From contig DASYAZ010000065.1 of NCBI GenBank assembly GCA_036501085.1, positions 1-11,989 of the forward strand: DNA of 11,989 nt, read 5' to 3'. The notes under the pieces were generated by a model that saw only the letters and a program-made list of their open reading frames with translations, searched no databases and was not told where the DNA came from. Every line of letters starts with the position of its first letter. Positions within the stretch are counted from its first letter, which is position 1. The stretch comes from GCA-003244245 sp036501085 (GTDB lineage Bacteria; Actinomycetota; Actinomycetes; Mycobacteriales; Pseudonocardiaceae). Of this stretch, positions 6,329-11,989 are shown piece after piece. The position numbers and the translations under genes are program-made.

Positions 6329-6500
6329 TGGACTGCGTCGGTCTACTCCGCTGGCTCTCTGTGTCTGCCATTGCGGGAGTCGCCGCAGAATCTCGATGAT
6401 GCTATACGATAGGGGTGTAACTGTGGATATCTTGTCACCCTGGGTAGCATCGCGGGTAAACCTTGAAGGCAGCATTGCAGGTAACGCCACGAAATCCGGC

Positions 6501-6524
6501 TGCCCGGGTCGGCCGGCCCGGGCA
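6501..6524 (+). promoter_or_regulatory. GC hairpin immediately upstream of the aldolase-like ribosome binding site
   Basis: TGCCCGGG (6501-6508) and CCCGGGCA (6517-6524) pair perfectly around an 8-nt loop. The stem can grow by a C-G pair and a G-U pair. It ends two nt before GAGG (6527-6530) of the GTG at 6539. A structure this close to the start could limit initiation or attenuate transcription of the whole downstream operon. Confidence 0.4.
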
Positions 6525-6538
6525 GTGAGGCTCGCGTC

Positions 6539-7198
6539 GTGAGCTATCCCGGAGGTGACGTGCGCGACCAACTCGCCCACACCGGCGCCGAGGCCGTGCG
6601 AACCGGGATGGTGGTGGGGTCGGGTGGCAATCTGTCGGCTCGGGAACCGGACGCCGACCAATGCTGGATCACTGCAGCAGGCAGCTGGCTGGATCGCTTG
6701 GCACGCACCGAGTTCGCCTTGATCGGCATCCCGGGCGGCGAGCTGCGCGGCGGGCATCCGTGCCCGTCCAGCGAGTGGCGGCTACACACTGAGACGTACC
6801 TCCGGCGCCCTGATATCAACGCTATCGTCCACCTGCACCCGCAGAGCAGCGTGCTGCTCGCCGCGCTGGGTTACGGCATCGCACTGATCACTACCGACCA
6901 CGCGTATTACTTGCGCGAGGTCGCAACCGTCCCGTTCGACCATCCCGGCAGCATCGAACTGGCCATCGCGGCCGCCGAAGCGGCCGCCGAGGGAGTCAAC
7001 GTTCTGGTACTCAGCCATCACGGCTGCTCGGTACTGGCTGATTCGGTGGAGCTGGCGCACAAGCGAGCGGCCAATCTGGAGGAAGCCGCCCGGATGACGT
7101 ATGCCGCGCAGATGCTGGTGGCCAGGACAGCCGGCTCGATACCGCAGGTGCCGGCACGGTTCATGGAGGCCCTCGAGCGAGGTGAGGCCCAGATATGA
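6539..7198 (+). CDS. Class II aldolase/adducin-fold protein (FucA-like)
   Basis: 219 aa, the usual length for the family. Seen: GSGGNLSAR (27-35) binds phosphate in family members; PSSEW...LH (77-83) supplies the likely catalytic E79; HLHP gives Zn ligands H98 and H100; SHHG gives the third ligand H161. All expected residues are present, so it should be an active metal-dependent lyase or epimerase on a phosphorylated sugar or related aldol substrate; the exact substrate cannot be read. Start: GTG at 6539 has GAGG 8 nt upstream. A second in-frame GTG at 6560 lies only 4 nt after a strong GGAGG (6551-6555), so the real protein may be 7 residues shorter. The stop overlaps the next gene (ATGA), making it the first gene of a four-gene operon. 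No other sugar-metabolism gene is nearby. Confidence 0.85.
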   Translation: MSYPGGDVRDQLAHTGAEAVRTGMVVGSGGNLSAREPDADQCWITAAGSWLDRLARTEFALIGIPGGELRGGHPCPSSEWRLHTETYLRRPDINAIVHLHPQSSVLLAALGYGIALITTDHAYYLREVATVPFDHPGSIELAIAAAEAAAEGVNVLVLSHHGCSVLADSVELAHKRAANLEEAARMTYAAQMLVARTAGSIPQVPARFMEALERGEAQI

Positions 7199-7719
7199 GC
7201 AATACCGCACCCGACGAGCTCGCGCTGAGCGAGCCGTTGCGACTGCGCCCGCCGCGTCATCGAGTGAGCCCCCGGGCGATTGCCTGGTGGACTGCCCAGG
7301 CCGCTCTGGAGGTGGCCGCGGTTCTCACGCCGCTGGCAATCGGTTCGGCGCTGTGGGCTCAGGCACGTCCGTGGCTGATCCCCAGCACCAGTGCGGTCGC
7401 CGTCATCGGTGTGGTGTACCTGCTGGTGATGCCGCGGTGGCGGTTCCGGGTGCACCGGTGGGAGACCACAGAGGATGCCGTGTACACCGCGGCGGGCTGG
7501 ATCAGCCAGGAATGGCGGGTCGCGCCGATGTCCCGGATCCAGACGGTCGACACCGAACGTGGTCCCCTACAGCAGCTGTTCGGGCTGGCCACCGTCACGG
7601 TGACCACCGCATCGGCGGCGGGGGCGCTGCGGTTGGCCGGCCTGGACCGGGCGGTGGCAGATGGTCTCGTCACGCAGCTCACCGAGACCACCCAGGCCAC
7701 ACCCGGGGATGGCACATGA
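7195..7719 (+). CDS. Small membrane protein with one bacterial PH (YdbS-like, bPH2) domain
   Basis: 174 aa. Seen: two hydrophobic segments at about residues 29-53 and 60-79, then a bPH2 domain from about 81 to 163. The domain carries the characteristic RIQTVDTERGPLQQLFGLATV motif region (114-134). Family knowledge: in Firmicutes and actinobacteria, YdbS-type short proteins are encoded just before YdbT-type long ones and are thought to form a membrane complex; YdbS/YdbT have been linked to resistance to some membrane-active antimicrobials. ATG start overlaps the preceding stop (ATGA, 7195-7198) with GAGGTGA at 7179-7185. Its own stop overlaps the next ATG. Role in this organism unknown; envelope function is inferred. 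Confidence 0.85.
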   Translation: MSNTAPDELALSEPLRLRPPRHRVSPRAIAWWTAQAALEVAAVLTPLAIGSALWAQARPWLIPSTSAVAVIGVVYLLVMPRWRFRVHRWETTEDAVYTAAGWISQEWRVAPMSRIQTVDTERGPLQQLFGLATVTVTTASAAGALRLAGLDRAVADGLVTQLTETTQATPGDGT

Positions 7720-9236
7720 CATCGCCGCAGGATCCCGCCTGGCAGCGCCTCGATGCCCGGATGCTCGCGGTCACCCCACTACGCCAGCTCGCCCAGTTCC
7801 TGCCGGTGATCGCAGTGGTCCTGGTGACGGGCATCGGGCAAGATCTCACCGGGCGGCTTTACGGCTTGCTGGCCGGTGTGCTGGCGGTGCTCCTCGTGGG
7901 TGCGCTGCGCTGGTTTACCACCCGCTACCGGATTTCCAGTGAGCGCGTCGAACTACGGTCGGGTTTGGTCTTCCGCAGCTCCCGGTCGATCCCGCGAGAT
8001 CGGATCCGCAGCGTCGATGTCACAGCCGGTCCGGTGCATCGGCTGTTCCGGCTGTCGGTGCTCAAGATGGGGACCGGGGAACGTACCGATGGCGTCGAGT
8101 CACGCGAGCTGGCTCTGGATGCGATCTCCGCCGCCGAGGCCGACCGGGTGCGCCAGCGCCTGCTGGATCCGGTGCGCCCCGATGATCCGGGCCTCGCCGA
8201 TGCGCCGGCCACACCCATCGGGACCGAATTGGCCACCCTGCGATGGTCCTGGCTGCGCTTCGCCCCGCTCACGGTGTCCAGCCTGGTGGCGGTGGGCGCC
8301 GTCGCCGGGACTGCCGCGCAGCTCGTGAACGACGTGGGTGCGAACACGGTCGACCTGGGAGGTATCCGGGACAGGCTGAGCGCGGCTCCGCTGTGGCTGA
8401 GCGTCTTCATCCTGGCCGTACTCGTGCTCGCGATCGCACTGGTGGGCTCGGTTTTGATCTTCATCGAAGCCTGGTGGGGGTTCCGGTTGCTCCGCGAACC
8501 GGGCGGCGCCCTGCGGATTCGCCGGGGGCTGCTCACCATCAGGTCGGTGTCGCTCGAGGAGCGCCGGTTGCGCGGGATCGAGGTGGTAGAGCCGCTGCTG
8601 CTGCGGATCGGGCGCGGTGCGCGGACCTTGGCGGTCGCCACCGGGTTGGGTGGTCACCGCGGGCACGGCCGGGGCGTCCTGCTGCCACCGGCTCCCCGCG
8701 AGGAAGCGCACCGGGTGGCCGGGGTGGTGCTGGTCGAAGACCCCTCCCCCACCGGTGCGACGCTGCGCAGGCACCCGCTCGTTGCGCTGCGACGGCGGCT
8801 GGTCCGTGCGGTGCTACCGGTGCTGGTGATATCGGCCGCTTTGTGGCTGGCTCCAGCGCCGTCCTGGGCGGCATGGGCGGGGCTGGGCCTGCTGCCGGTG
8901 ACGGTGGTGCTCGCCCTCGACGCGTACCGCAACCTGGGCCATGCCCTCACCAGCCGGTATCTCGTCACCCGGCATGGGGCCGGGGTGCGCGGAACCGTCG
9001 CGCTGCAGCGCTCCGGAGTGATCGGCTGGACGGTCTCGCAGTCGCTCTTCCAGCGCCGGGCGGGAGTGGTGACGGTGACCGCGACCACCTCGGCCGGTAG
9101 CGGCGGGTATCAGGTTATCGACGTCGTGACCGCCGAGGGGTTGGCTCTCGCCCAGCAGGCGGTGCCCGGGCTTCTGGATCCGTTTCTGCAGCATGGCGCG
9201 GGAAGCACCGCGCAGGCACTAGGCTCACGAGCGTGA
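7716..9236 (+). CDS. Large membrane protein with three bacterial PH domains (YdbT-like)
   Basis: 506 aa from the ATG at 7716 (ATGA overlap with the previous gene, GGGGA at about 7705). The frame is open upstream, but those codons lie in the two preceding genes. Seen: three repeats of a two-helix membrane hairpin followed by a bPH2 domain. Hairpins are at about residues 25-66, 182-250 and 364-401; PH segments at about 70-150 (RIRSVDVTAGPVHRLFRLSV), 253-340 (RLRGIEVVEPLLLRIGRGA) and 412-490 (VIGWTVSQSLFQRRAG). The first repeat keeps the family motif best and the third is the most diverged. It matches the long partner of the YdbS/YdbT pair. The stop overlaps the orn start (GTGA). Inference: forms an inner-membrane assembly with the preceding protein. 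Confidence 0.85.
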   Translation: MTSPQDPAWQRLDARMLAVTPLRQLAQFLPVIAVVLVTGIGQDLTGRLYGLLAGVLAVLLVGALRWFTTRYRISSERVELRSGLVFRSSRSIPRDRIRSVDVTAGPVHRLFRLSVLKMGTGERTDGVESRELALDAISAAEADRVRQRLLDPVRPDDPGLADAPATPIGTELATLRWSWLRFAPLTVSSLVAVGAVAGTAAQLVNDVGANTVDLGGIRDRLSAAPLWLSVFILAVLVLAIALVGSVLIFIEAWWGFRLLREPGGALRIRRGLLTIRSVSLEERRLRGIEVVEPLLLRIGRGARTLAVATGLGGHRGHGRGVLLPPAPREEAHRVAGVVLVEDPSPTGATLRRHPLVALRRRLVRAVLPVLVISAALWLAPAPSWAAWAGLGLLPVTVVLALDAYRNLGHALTSRYLVTRHGAGVRGTVALQRSGVIGWTVSQSLFQRRAGVVTVTATTSAGSGGYQVIDVVTAEGLALAQQAVPGLLDPFLQHGAGSTAQALGSRA

Positions 9237-9844
9237 ACGACCGTCTGGTATGGATCGACTGCGAGATGACGGGGCTGGACCTCGCCAAGGATGCGCTCAT
9301 CGAGATCGCCGCGCTGGTCACCGATGGCGAGCTGCAGGTGCTGGGCGAGGGCATCGACGTGGTGATCCACACCGATGATGCCACGCTGGACTCGATGCCC
9401 GAGGTAGTGCGGGATATGCACGCTCGCTCCGGCCTCACCGAGGCTGTGCGGCGCTCCACCGTGAACCTCGCCGAGGCAGAACGGCAGGTGCTGGCGTATG
9501 TCCGCACCTGGGTACCGGAGGCTCGCTCGGCGCCGCTGGCCGGCAATTCGGTGGCCACCGATCGGGCATTCCTGGCGCGCGACATGTCCGGGCTCGATGG
9601 GCACCTGCACTACCGGATGGTGGACGTGTCATCGATCAAGGAACTCTGCCGGCGGTGGTACCCCCGGGTTTACTTTGCCCAACCGGCCAAGGGACTGGCC
9701 CACCGGGCGCTGGCCGACATCACCGAGTCCATCCGTGAGCTGGCCTACTACCGGCGTGCGGTTTTCGTACCAGCGCCGGGGCCCAGCTCTGAGGAGGCGC
9801 AGGCCGCAGCGCAGGCGGTAACCACGTGGATGCCCCAGCGATAG
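9233..9844 (+). CDS. orn: Oligoribonuclease (DEDDh 3'-5' exoribonuclease)
   Basis: 203 aa, usual size for Orn. Seen: ExoI motif WIDCEMTGLD with D9 and E11; ExoII NSVATDRAFL with D110; conserved HYRMVDVSSIKEL (126-138); ExoIII HRALADI with H157 and D162. All catalytic DEDDh residues are present. Function (family knowledge): degrades 2-5-nt RNA oligomers, including pGpG from cyclic-di-GMP turnover, to mononucleotides. It starts at GTG 9233 inside the upstream stop (GTGA) with no clear Shine-Dalgarno, so translation is probably coupled to the PH-domain gene. The tail after about residue 180 is Ala/Ser/Glu-rich. A tRNA gene follows 52 nt later. Confidence 0.95.
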   Translation: MNDRLVWIDCEMTGLDLAKDALIEIAALVTDGELQVLGEGIDVVIHTDDATLDSMPEVVRDMHARSGLTEAVRRSTVNLAEAERQVLAYVRTWVPEARSAPLAGNSVATDRAFLARDMSGLDGHLHYRMVDVSSIKELCRRWYPRVYFAQPAKGLAHRALADITESIRELAYYRRAVFVPAPGPSSEEAQAAAQAVTTWMPQR

Positions 9845-9876
9845 ATGAATCGGGCCACCGCTACGATGGTCCGCAG

Positions 9877-9891
9877 GCTGGCGGCGCCAGC
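9877..9891 (+). terminator. Short GC hairpin between orn and tRNA-His
   Basis: GCTGGC (9877-9882) and GCCAGC (9886-9891) pair around GGC. It could end the orn transcript or be a 5' leader structure of the tRNA precursor. A -10-like TACGAT lies upstream at 9862-9867 without a recognisable -35; if used, the hairpin would be inside the tRNA precursor. Undecided. Confidence 0.3.
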
Positions 9892-9896
9892 GCATG

Positions 9897-9972
9897 GTGG
9901 GTGTAGCTCAGCAGGTAGAGCACCTGGTTGTGGTCCAGGATGTCGCGGGTTCGAGTCCCGTCACTCACCCCA
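9897..9972 (+). tRNA. tRNA-His (anticodon GTG)
   Basis: A full cloverleaf is visible. Acceptor GTGGGTG (9897-9903) pairs with CACTCAC (9962-9968), with one G-U pair. D-arm GCTC...GAGC, anticodon stem CCTGG (9923-9927)/CCAGG (9935-9939) with loop TTGTGGT and anticodon GTG at 9930-9932. T-arm GCGGG-TTCGAGT-CCCGT. G at 9896 can serve as the extra G-1 opposite C73 (9969), the identity mark of tRNA-His. The 3' CCA is encoded (9970-9972). Confidence 0.97.
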
Positions 9973-10000
9973 TTTTGTCTCCGCGGTGACTGGCTGGCAT

Positions 10001-10006
10001 TAGAGT
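10001..10006 (+). promoter_or_regulatory. Predicted -10 for a leaderless alpha/beta-hydrolase transcript
   Basis: TAGAGT fits the actinobacterial TANNNT -10 and ends 7 nt before the ATG at 10014, the spacing expected when the transcript begins at the start codon. No Shine-Dalgarno is present before this ATG, which agrees. A TTGTCT at 9975-9980 resembles a -35, but at 20 nt the spacing is long. Confidence 0.4.
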
Positions 10007-10013
10007 TCGGTTC

Positions 10014-10784
10014 ATGAGAACCGTCGAGGTCCACCACGAGATCACCGGACCCACCGACGCGCCGGTGTTGATGCTGGCTGGGCCGCTGGGCAGCACGCTG
10101 GAGATCTGGGAGCCTCTGGTGCCGACACTGGCCGAGCGGTTCCAGGTACTTCGTTTTGACTACCGGGGCCATGGTCGATCGCCGGTTCCGGCGGCGTCTT
10201 ACGGGATCATGGATCTGACCGCGGATGCGCTGGGGCTGCTGGATAGGCTCGAGATCGAGCAAGTAGCGTTCTGCGGGCTCTCGCTGGGTGGGGTGGTCGG
10301 TATCTCGCTCGCGTCGTATGTCCCGGAGCGGCTGTCCTCGCTCGTGTTGTGCAGCGCCAGCGCCCGTTACGACGATCATGGTCCGTGGATTGAACGGGCC
10401 GCGTCAGTGCGGTGGATGGGCACGGAGGGGATAGCACCAGAGGTGGTTGCCAGCTGGTACACCCCTGACTGGGCAACCGAGCATCCGGAGGCGATCGACC
10501 AGGCCATCCAGATGGTCTCCAAGACCACCGACGATGGCTATTCCGAGTGCTGTAGTGCCATCTCCGGTTGGGACGCCCGCAAGATGCTCGGCCGGATCGC
10601 GACACCGACGCTGATCATCGCCGGATCGAAGGATCAGGACACCCCCGTCACCCCGCATGCCGCGACCCTGGGCGCGGCCATCTACCGGGCCAAGGTGGAG
10701 GTTCTTGAGGGTGCACATCTGGCGATCTTCGAGCAACCCGACAAGGCCTGCCGCCTGATCGCCAGGCATGTCGCCGCTGGATGA
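10014..10784 (+). CDS. Alpha/beta hydrolase, 3-oxoadipate enol-lactonase (PcaD)-like
   Basis: 256 aa, matching the about 260 aa of PcaD-type hydrolases. Seen: oxyanion region LMLAGPLGST (19-28), FDYRGHGRS (48-56), nucleophile elbow GLSLGG with S90, acid residue in AGSKDQDTP (D207 most likely, D209 possible), and base H235 in GAHLAIFEQP. The complete triad predicts an active hydrolase. Overall motif spacing fits 3-oxoadipate enol-lactonase of the beta-ketoadipate pathway, but no other aromatic-degradation genes are nearby and this subfamily is often over-called, so the substrate is uncertain and I give no symbol. There is no Shine-Dalgarno; a -10 seven nt upstream suggests leaderless expression. 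The gene converges with the L,D-transpeptidase gene. Confidence 0.82.
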   Translation: MRTVEVHHEITGPTDAPVLMLAGPLGSTLEIWEPLVPTLAERFQVLRFDYRGHGRSPVPAASYGIMDLTADALGLLDRLEIEQVAFCGLSLGGVVGISLASYVPERLSSLVLCSASARYDDHGPWIERAASVRWMGTEGIAPEVVASWYTPDWATEHPEAIDQAIQMVSKTTDDGYSECCSAISGWDARKMLGRIATPTLIIAGSKDQDTPVTPHAATLGAAIYRAKVEVLEGAHLAIFEQPDKACRLIARHVAAG

Positions 10785-10795
10785 GGCCCGGCCCA

Positions 10796-10823
10796 GTCGG
10801 GGTGTGGCTACTTGTTCCCCGAC
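10796..10823. terminator. Hairpin at the convergent hydrolase / L,D-transpeptidase ends
   Basis: GTCGGGG (10796-10802) pairs with CCCCGAC (10817-10823) around a 14-nt loop. It begins 12 nt after the hydrolase stop and covers the last codons and stop of the transpeptidase gene, so it could stop transcription from either side. No U-tract. Confidence 0.4.
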
Positions 10824-11989
10824 ACCCACTGACCCCAGGAAATCTGCCAGTCGCCGAAGCCGTCCCATGACTTGAGTTGCGGGCCGCCGGTGTTGGTGTT
10901 GACGACCACGTCGCCCTTCTTCGCGTTGTCGAAGAACCACTTGGCGTTCTCCGGCGAGAGGTTGATGCAGCCGTGGCTGACGTTGCTGTGCCCCTGCTGC
11001 GCGACCGACCACGGCGCGGAGTGCACGAACTCGCCACTGTTGGTGATGCGGGTGGCCCACTTCACCTTGACCTGGTATCCGCCGGCATCGAGCGCAAGGC
11101 CGAACGTGGTGGAGTCCATCACCATGTTGGCATTCCGCTCGGTGACCACGTGCACTCCGTTGGAGCTGGGATGTTCCTGGCGGCCCATCGAGATCGGCAT
11201 CGTGCGTACCAACCGCCCGTTGATCTCGACGGTCATCTGGTGGGTGGCACCATCGGCCCGGGCGATGACGGCGTCACCGATGGTGAAGTGGGTACTCCGG
11301 TCCTCCTGGCCGTACACGCCATTGCCGAGGTCCTTGCCGTAGTCGTGGATCTCCACCGAGACCTGCGTCCCAGGCTCCCAGAACTGCTCGGGACGCCAGT
11401 GCACCTCCTTGGAAGAGAACCAGTAGAAGGCACCCTCGACATGCGGGGTCGTAGTGACGGTGATGGTGTCCTCGGCTGCTTGCTTGTCCGTGATCGGCTC
11501 ATCGAAGTACACCGCGAGCGGCTGGCCAACACCCACCGTCTCCCCGTTGAGCGGGTTGATCGAGGGATAGGTCAGCGTCCGCGGTACGACGGTGGTGAAC
11601 GTGGAGGCGTTGTTCACCGTCCGGTTGTCATCACCGAGCGCGGTCGCTGTGATCGTGTAGATCTTGTCGTAGCCCAGTGGCTTGCTGGCCTTCCAGGTCG
11701 TGCCGCCGGAATCGAGCTGACCGTCGACCTGGGCTCCCTGTTTGTTGGTTACGGACACCCCCATGAGCTTGCCCCTCGTCACAGAGACCGTGATGGGTGC
11801 CAGCGCCGAGACACCAGTCGCGCCATCCGGCGGGTCGGTGCTGATCGAGGCGACCGGCGGAGGCGGTGGCGGTGGGGAAGGCTTCTGCGCGGCCGGCGAC
11901 GATGACGAGGTGTGGCTTGCCGCGCACCCAGCCAGCACCGCGCCGAGCACGCCAACGACGAGCAGAACTGCGATGGCGACACTGCGCCT
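10808..11989 (-). CDS. L,D-transpeptidase lipoprotein (LdtMt2-like), 5' end beyond the right edge
   Basis: 393 residues are visible. An in-frame GTG exists at 11950, but the frame continues to the edge and reads RRSVAIAVLLVVGVLGAVLAGC, a lipoprotein signal peptide with lipobox LAGC (Cys22 of the visible part), so the true start lies beyond the window. Next come a Ser/Pro linker with seven consecutive prolines, two Ig-like domains (about 45-250), and a YkuD catalytic domain. Catalytic residues are H323 in FVHSAPW and H339/C341 in SHGCINL; their 16- and 18-residue spacing equals that of M. tuberculosis LdtMt2 (H336, H352, C354). The C-terminal GDWQISWGQW segment is also typical. Function: forms 3-3 (mDap-mDap) peptidoglycan cross-links outside the membrane; carbapenem-sensitive class. 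Only the first few residues are missing. Confidence 0.93.
   Translation of the reverse strand, partial: RRSVAIAVLLVVGVLGAVLAGCAASHTSSSSPAAQKPSPPPPPPPVASISTDPPDGATGVSALAPITVSVTRGKLMGVSVTNKQGAQVDGQLDSGGTTWKASKPLGYDKIYTITATALGDDNRTVNNASTFTTVVPRTLTYPSINPLNGETVGVGQPLAVYFDEPITDKQAAEDTITVTTTPHVEGAFYWFSSKEVHWRPEQFWEPGTQVSVEIHDYGKDLGNGVYGQEDRSTHFTIGDAVIARADGATHQMTVEINGRLVRTMPISMGRQEHPSSNGVHVVTERNANMVMDSTTFGLALDAGGYQVKVKWATRITNSGEFVHSAPWSVAQQGHSNVSHGCINLSPENAKWFFDNAKKGDVVVNTNTGGPQLKSWDGFGDWQISWGQWVSGNK

Larger units (their letters stand above)
6169..6538. other. Divergent spacer between CHRD gene 2 and the aldolase-like gene
   Basis: This 370-nt spacer has no plausible gene. The left part is the about 125-nt leader and promoter of CHRD gene 2 (6300-6328). 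The right part is the upstream region of the plus-strand operon. It contains a partly symmetric AT-rich site CTATACGATAG (6402-6412), which includes a possible -10 TACGAT (6405-6410) without a matching -35, and a hairpin just before the aldolase-like start (6501-6524). Confidence 0.5.

Noticed and set aside
7101..7715. Upstream extension of the YdbT-like frame
   Set aside because: It overlaps two genes that have clear domains, and the ATG at 7716 forms an ATGA overlap and begins the first membrane hairpin.
9897..9972. tRNA-His as an integration (att) site
   Set aside because: No integrase gene and no repeated tRNA 3' end are present in the window.
10877..11905. 342-codon plus-strand open frame opposite the L,D-transpeptidase
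   Set aside because: It is a shadow of the minus-strand gene, whose lipobox, Ig-like and YkuD catalytic motifs are unambiguous.
1..11989. CRISPR arrays, insertion sequences, prophage genes or rRNA
   Set aside because: I saw no regularly spaced repeats, transposase motifs, phage genes or rRNA sequence anywhere in the window.

Overview
The window is high-GC DNA with GTG starts, 4-nt gene overlaps, an iniA/iniC-type dynamin pair and an LdtMt2-type L,D-transpeptidase lipoprotein. Together these point to a mycolic-acid-type actinobacterium (order Mycobacteriales). I cannot name the genus from the sequence. All calls rest on reading motifs and frames by eye; no searches were run.

Left part (1-4660): a truncated Hsp70/actin-fold ATPase gene runs off the left edge on the minus strand. 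It is divergent, across about 409 nt, from a two-gene plus-strand operon for dynamin-like GTPases of the IniA and IniC type (GTGA overlap). In mycobacteria iniBAC is induced by cell-wall inhibitors; here an Hsp70-like gene occupies the flank where M. tuberculosis has iniB.

Middle (4661-6538): two tandem minus-strand genes encode small secreted CHRD-domain proteins. They are clear paralogues. Each has the same kind of promoter (T[A/T]CGCA, then TATGCT) and the -10 lies exactly 132 nt from the start codon in both. The spacer between them holds a perfect 14-bp hairpin, an inverted repeat over the promoter, a cluster of CTAG tetranucleotides and a diverged copy of a sequence also present upstream of the Hsp70-like gene.

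Right part (6539-9844): four plus-strand genes are chained by 4-nt overlaps: a class II aldolase/adducin-fold protein, a small bacterial PH (YdbS-like) membrane protein, a large triple-PH (YdbT-like) membrane protein, and oligoribonuclease. A tRNA-His (GTG anticodon, encoded CCA) follows, then a PcaD-like alpha/beta hydrolase with a leaderless-type start. Convergent to it is an LdtMt2-like L,D-transpeptidase lipoprotein cut off at its N-terminus by the right edge. The orn / tRNA-His / L,D-transpeptidase neighbourhood recalls the general arrangement around Rv2511-Rv2518c in M. tuberculosis.

Much of the window concerns the cell envelope: membrane-remodelling GTPases, secreted CHRD proteins, PH-domain membrane proteins and 3-3 peptidoglycan cross-linking. 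The most unusual material is the paired CHRD locus with its conserved promoter-to-start geometry, and the Hsp70/IniA/IniC divergent module with its odd G-skewed coding strand.
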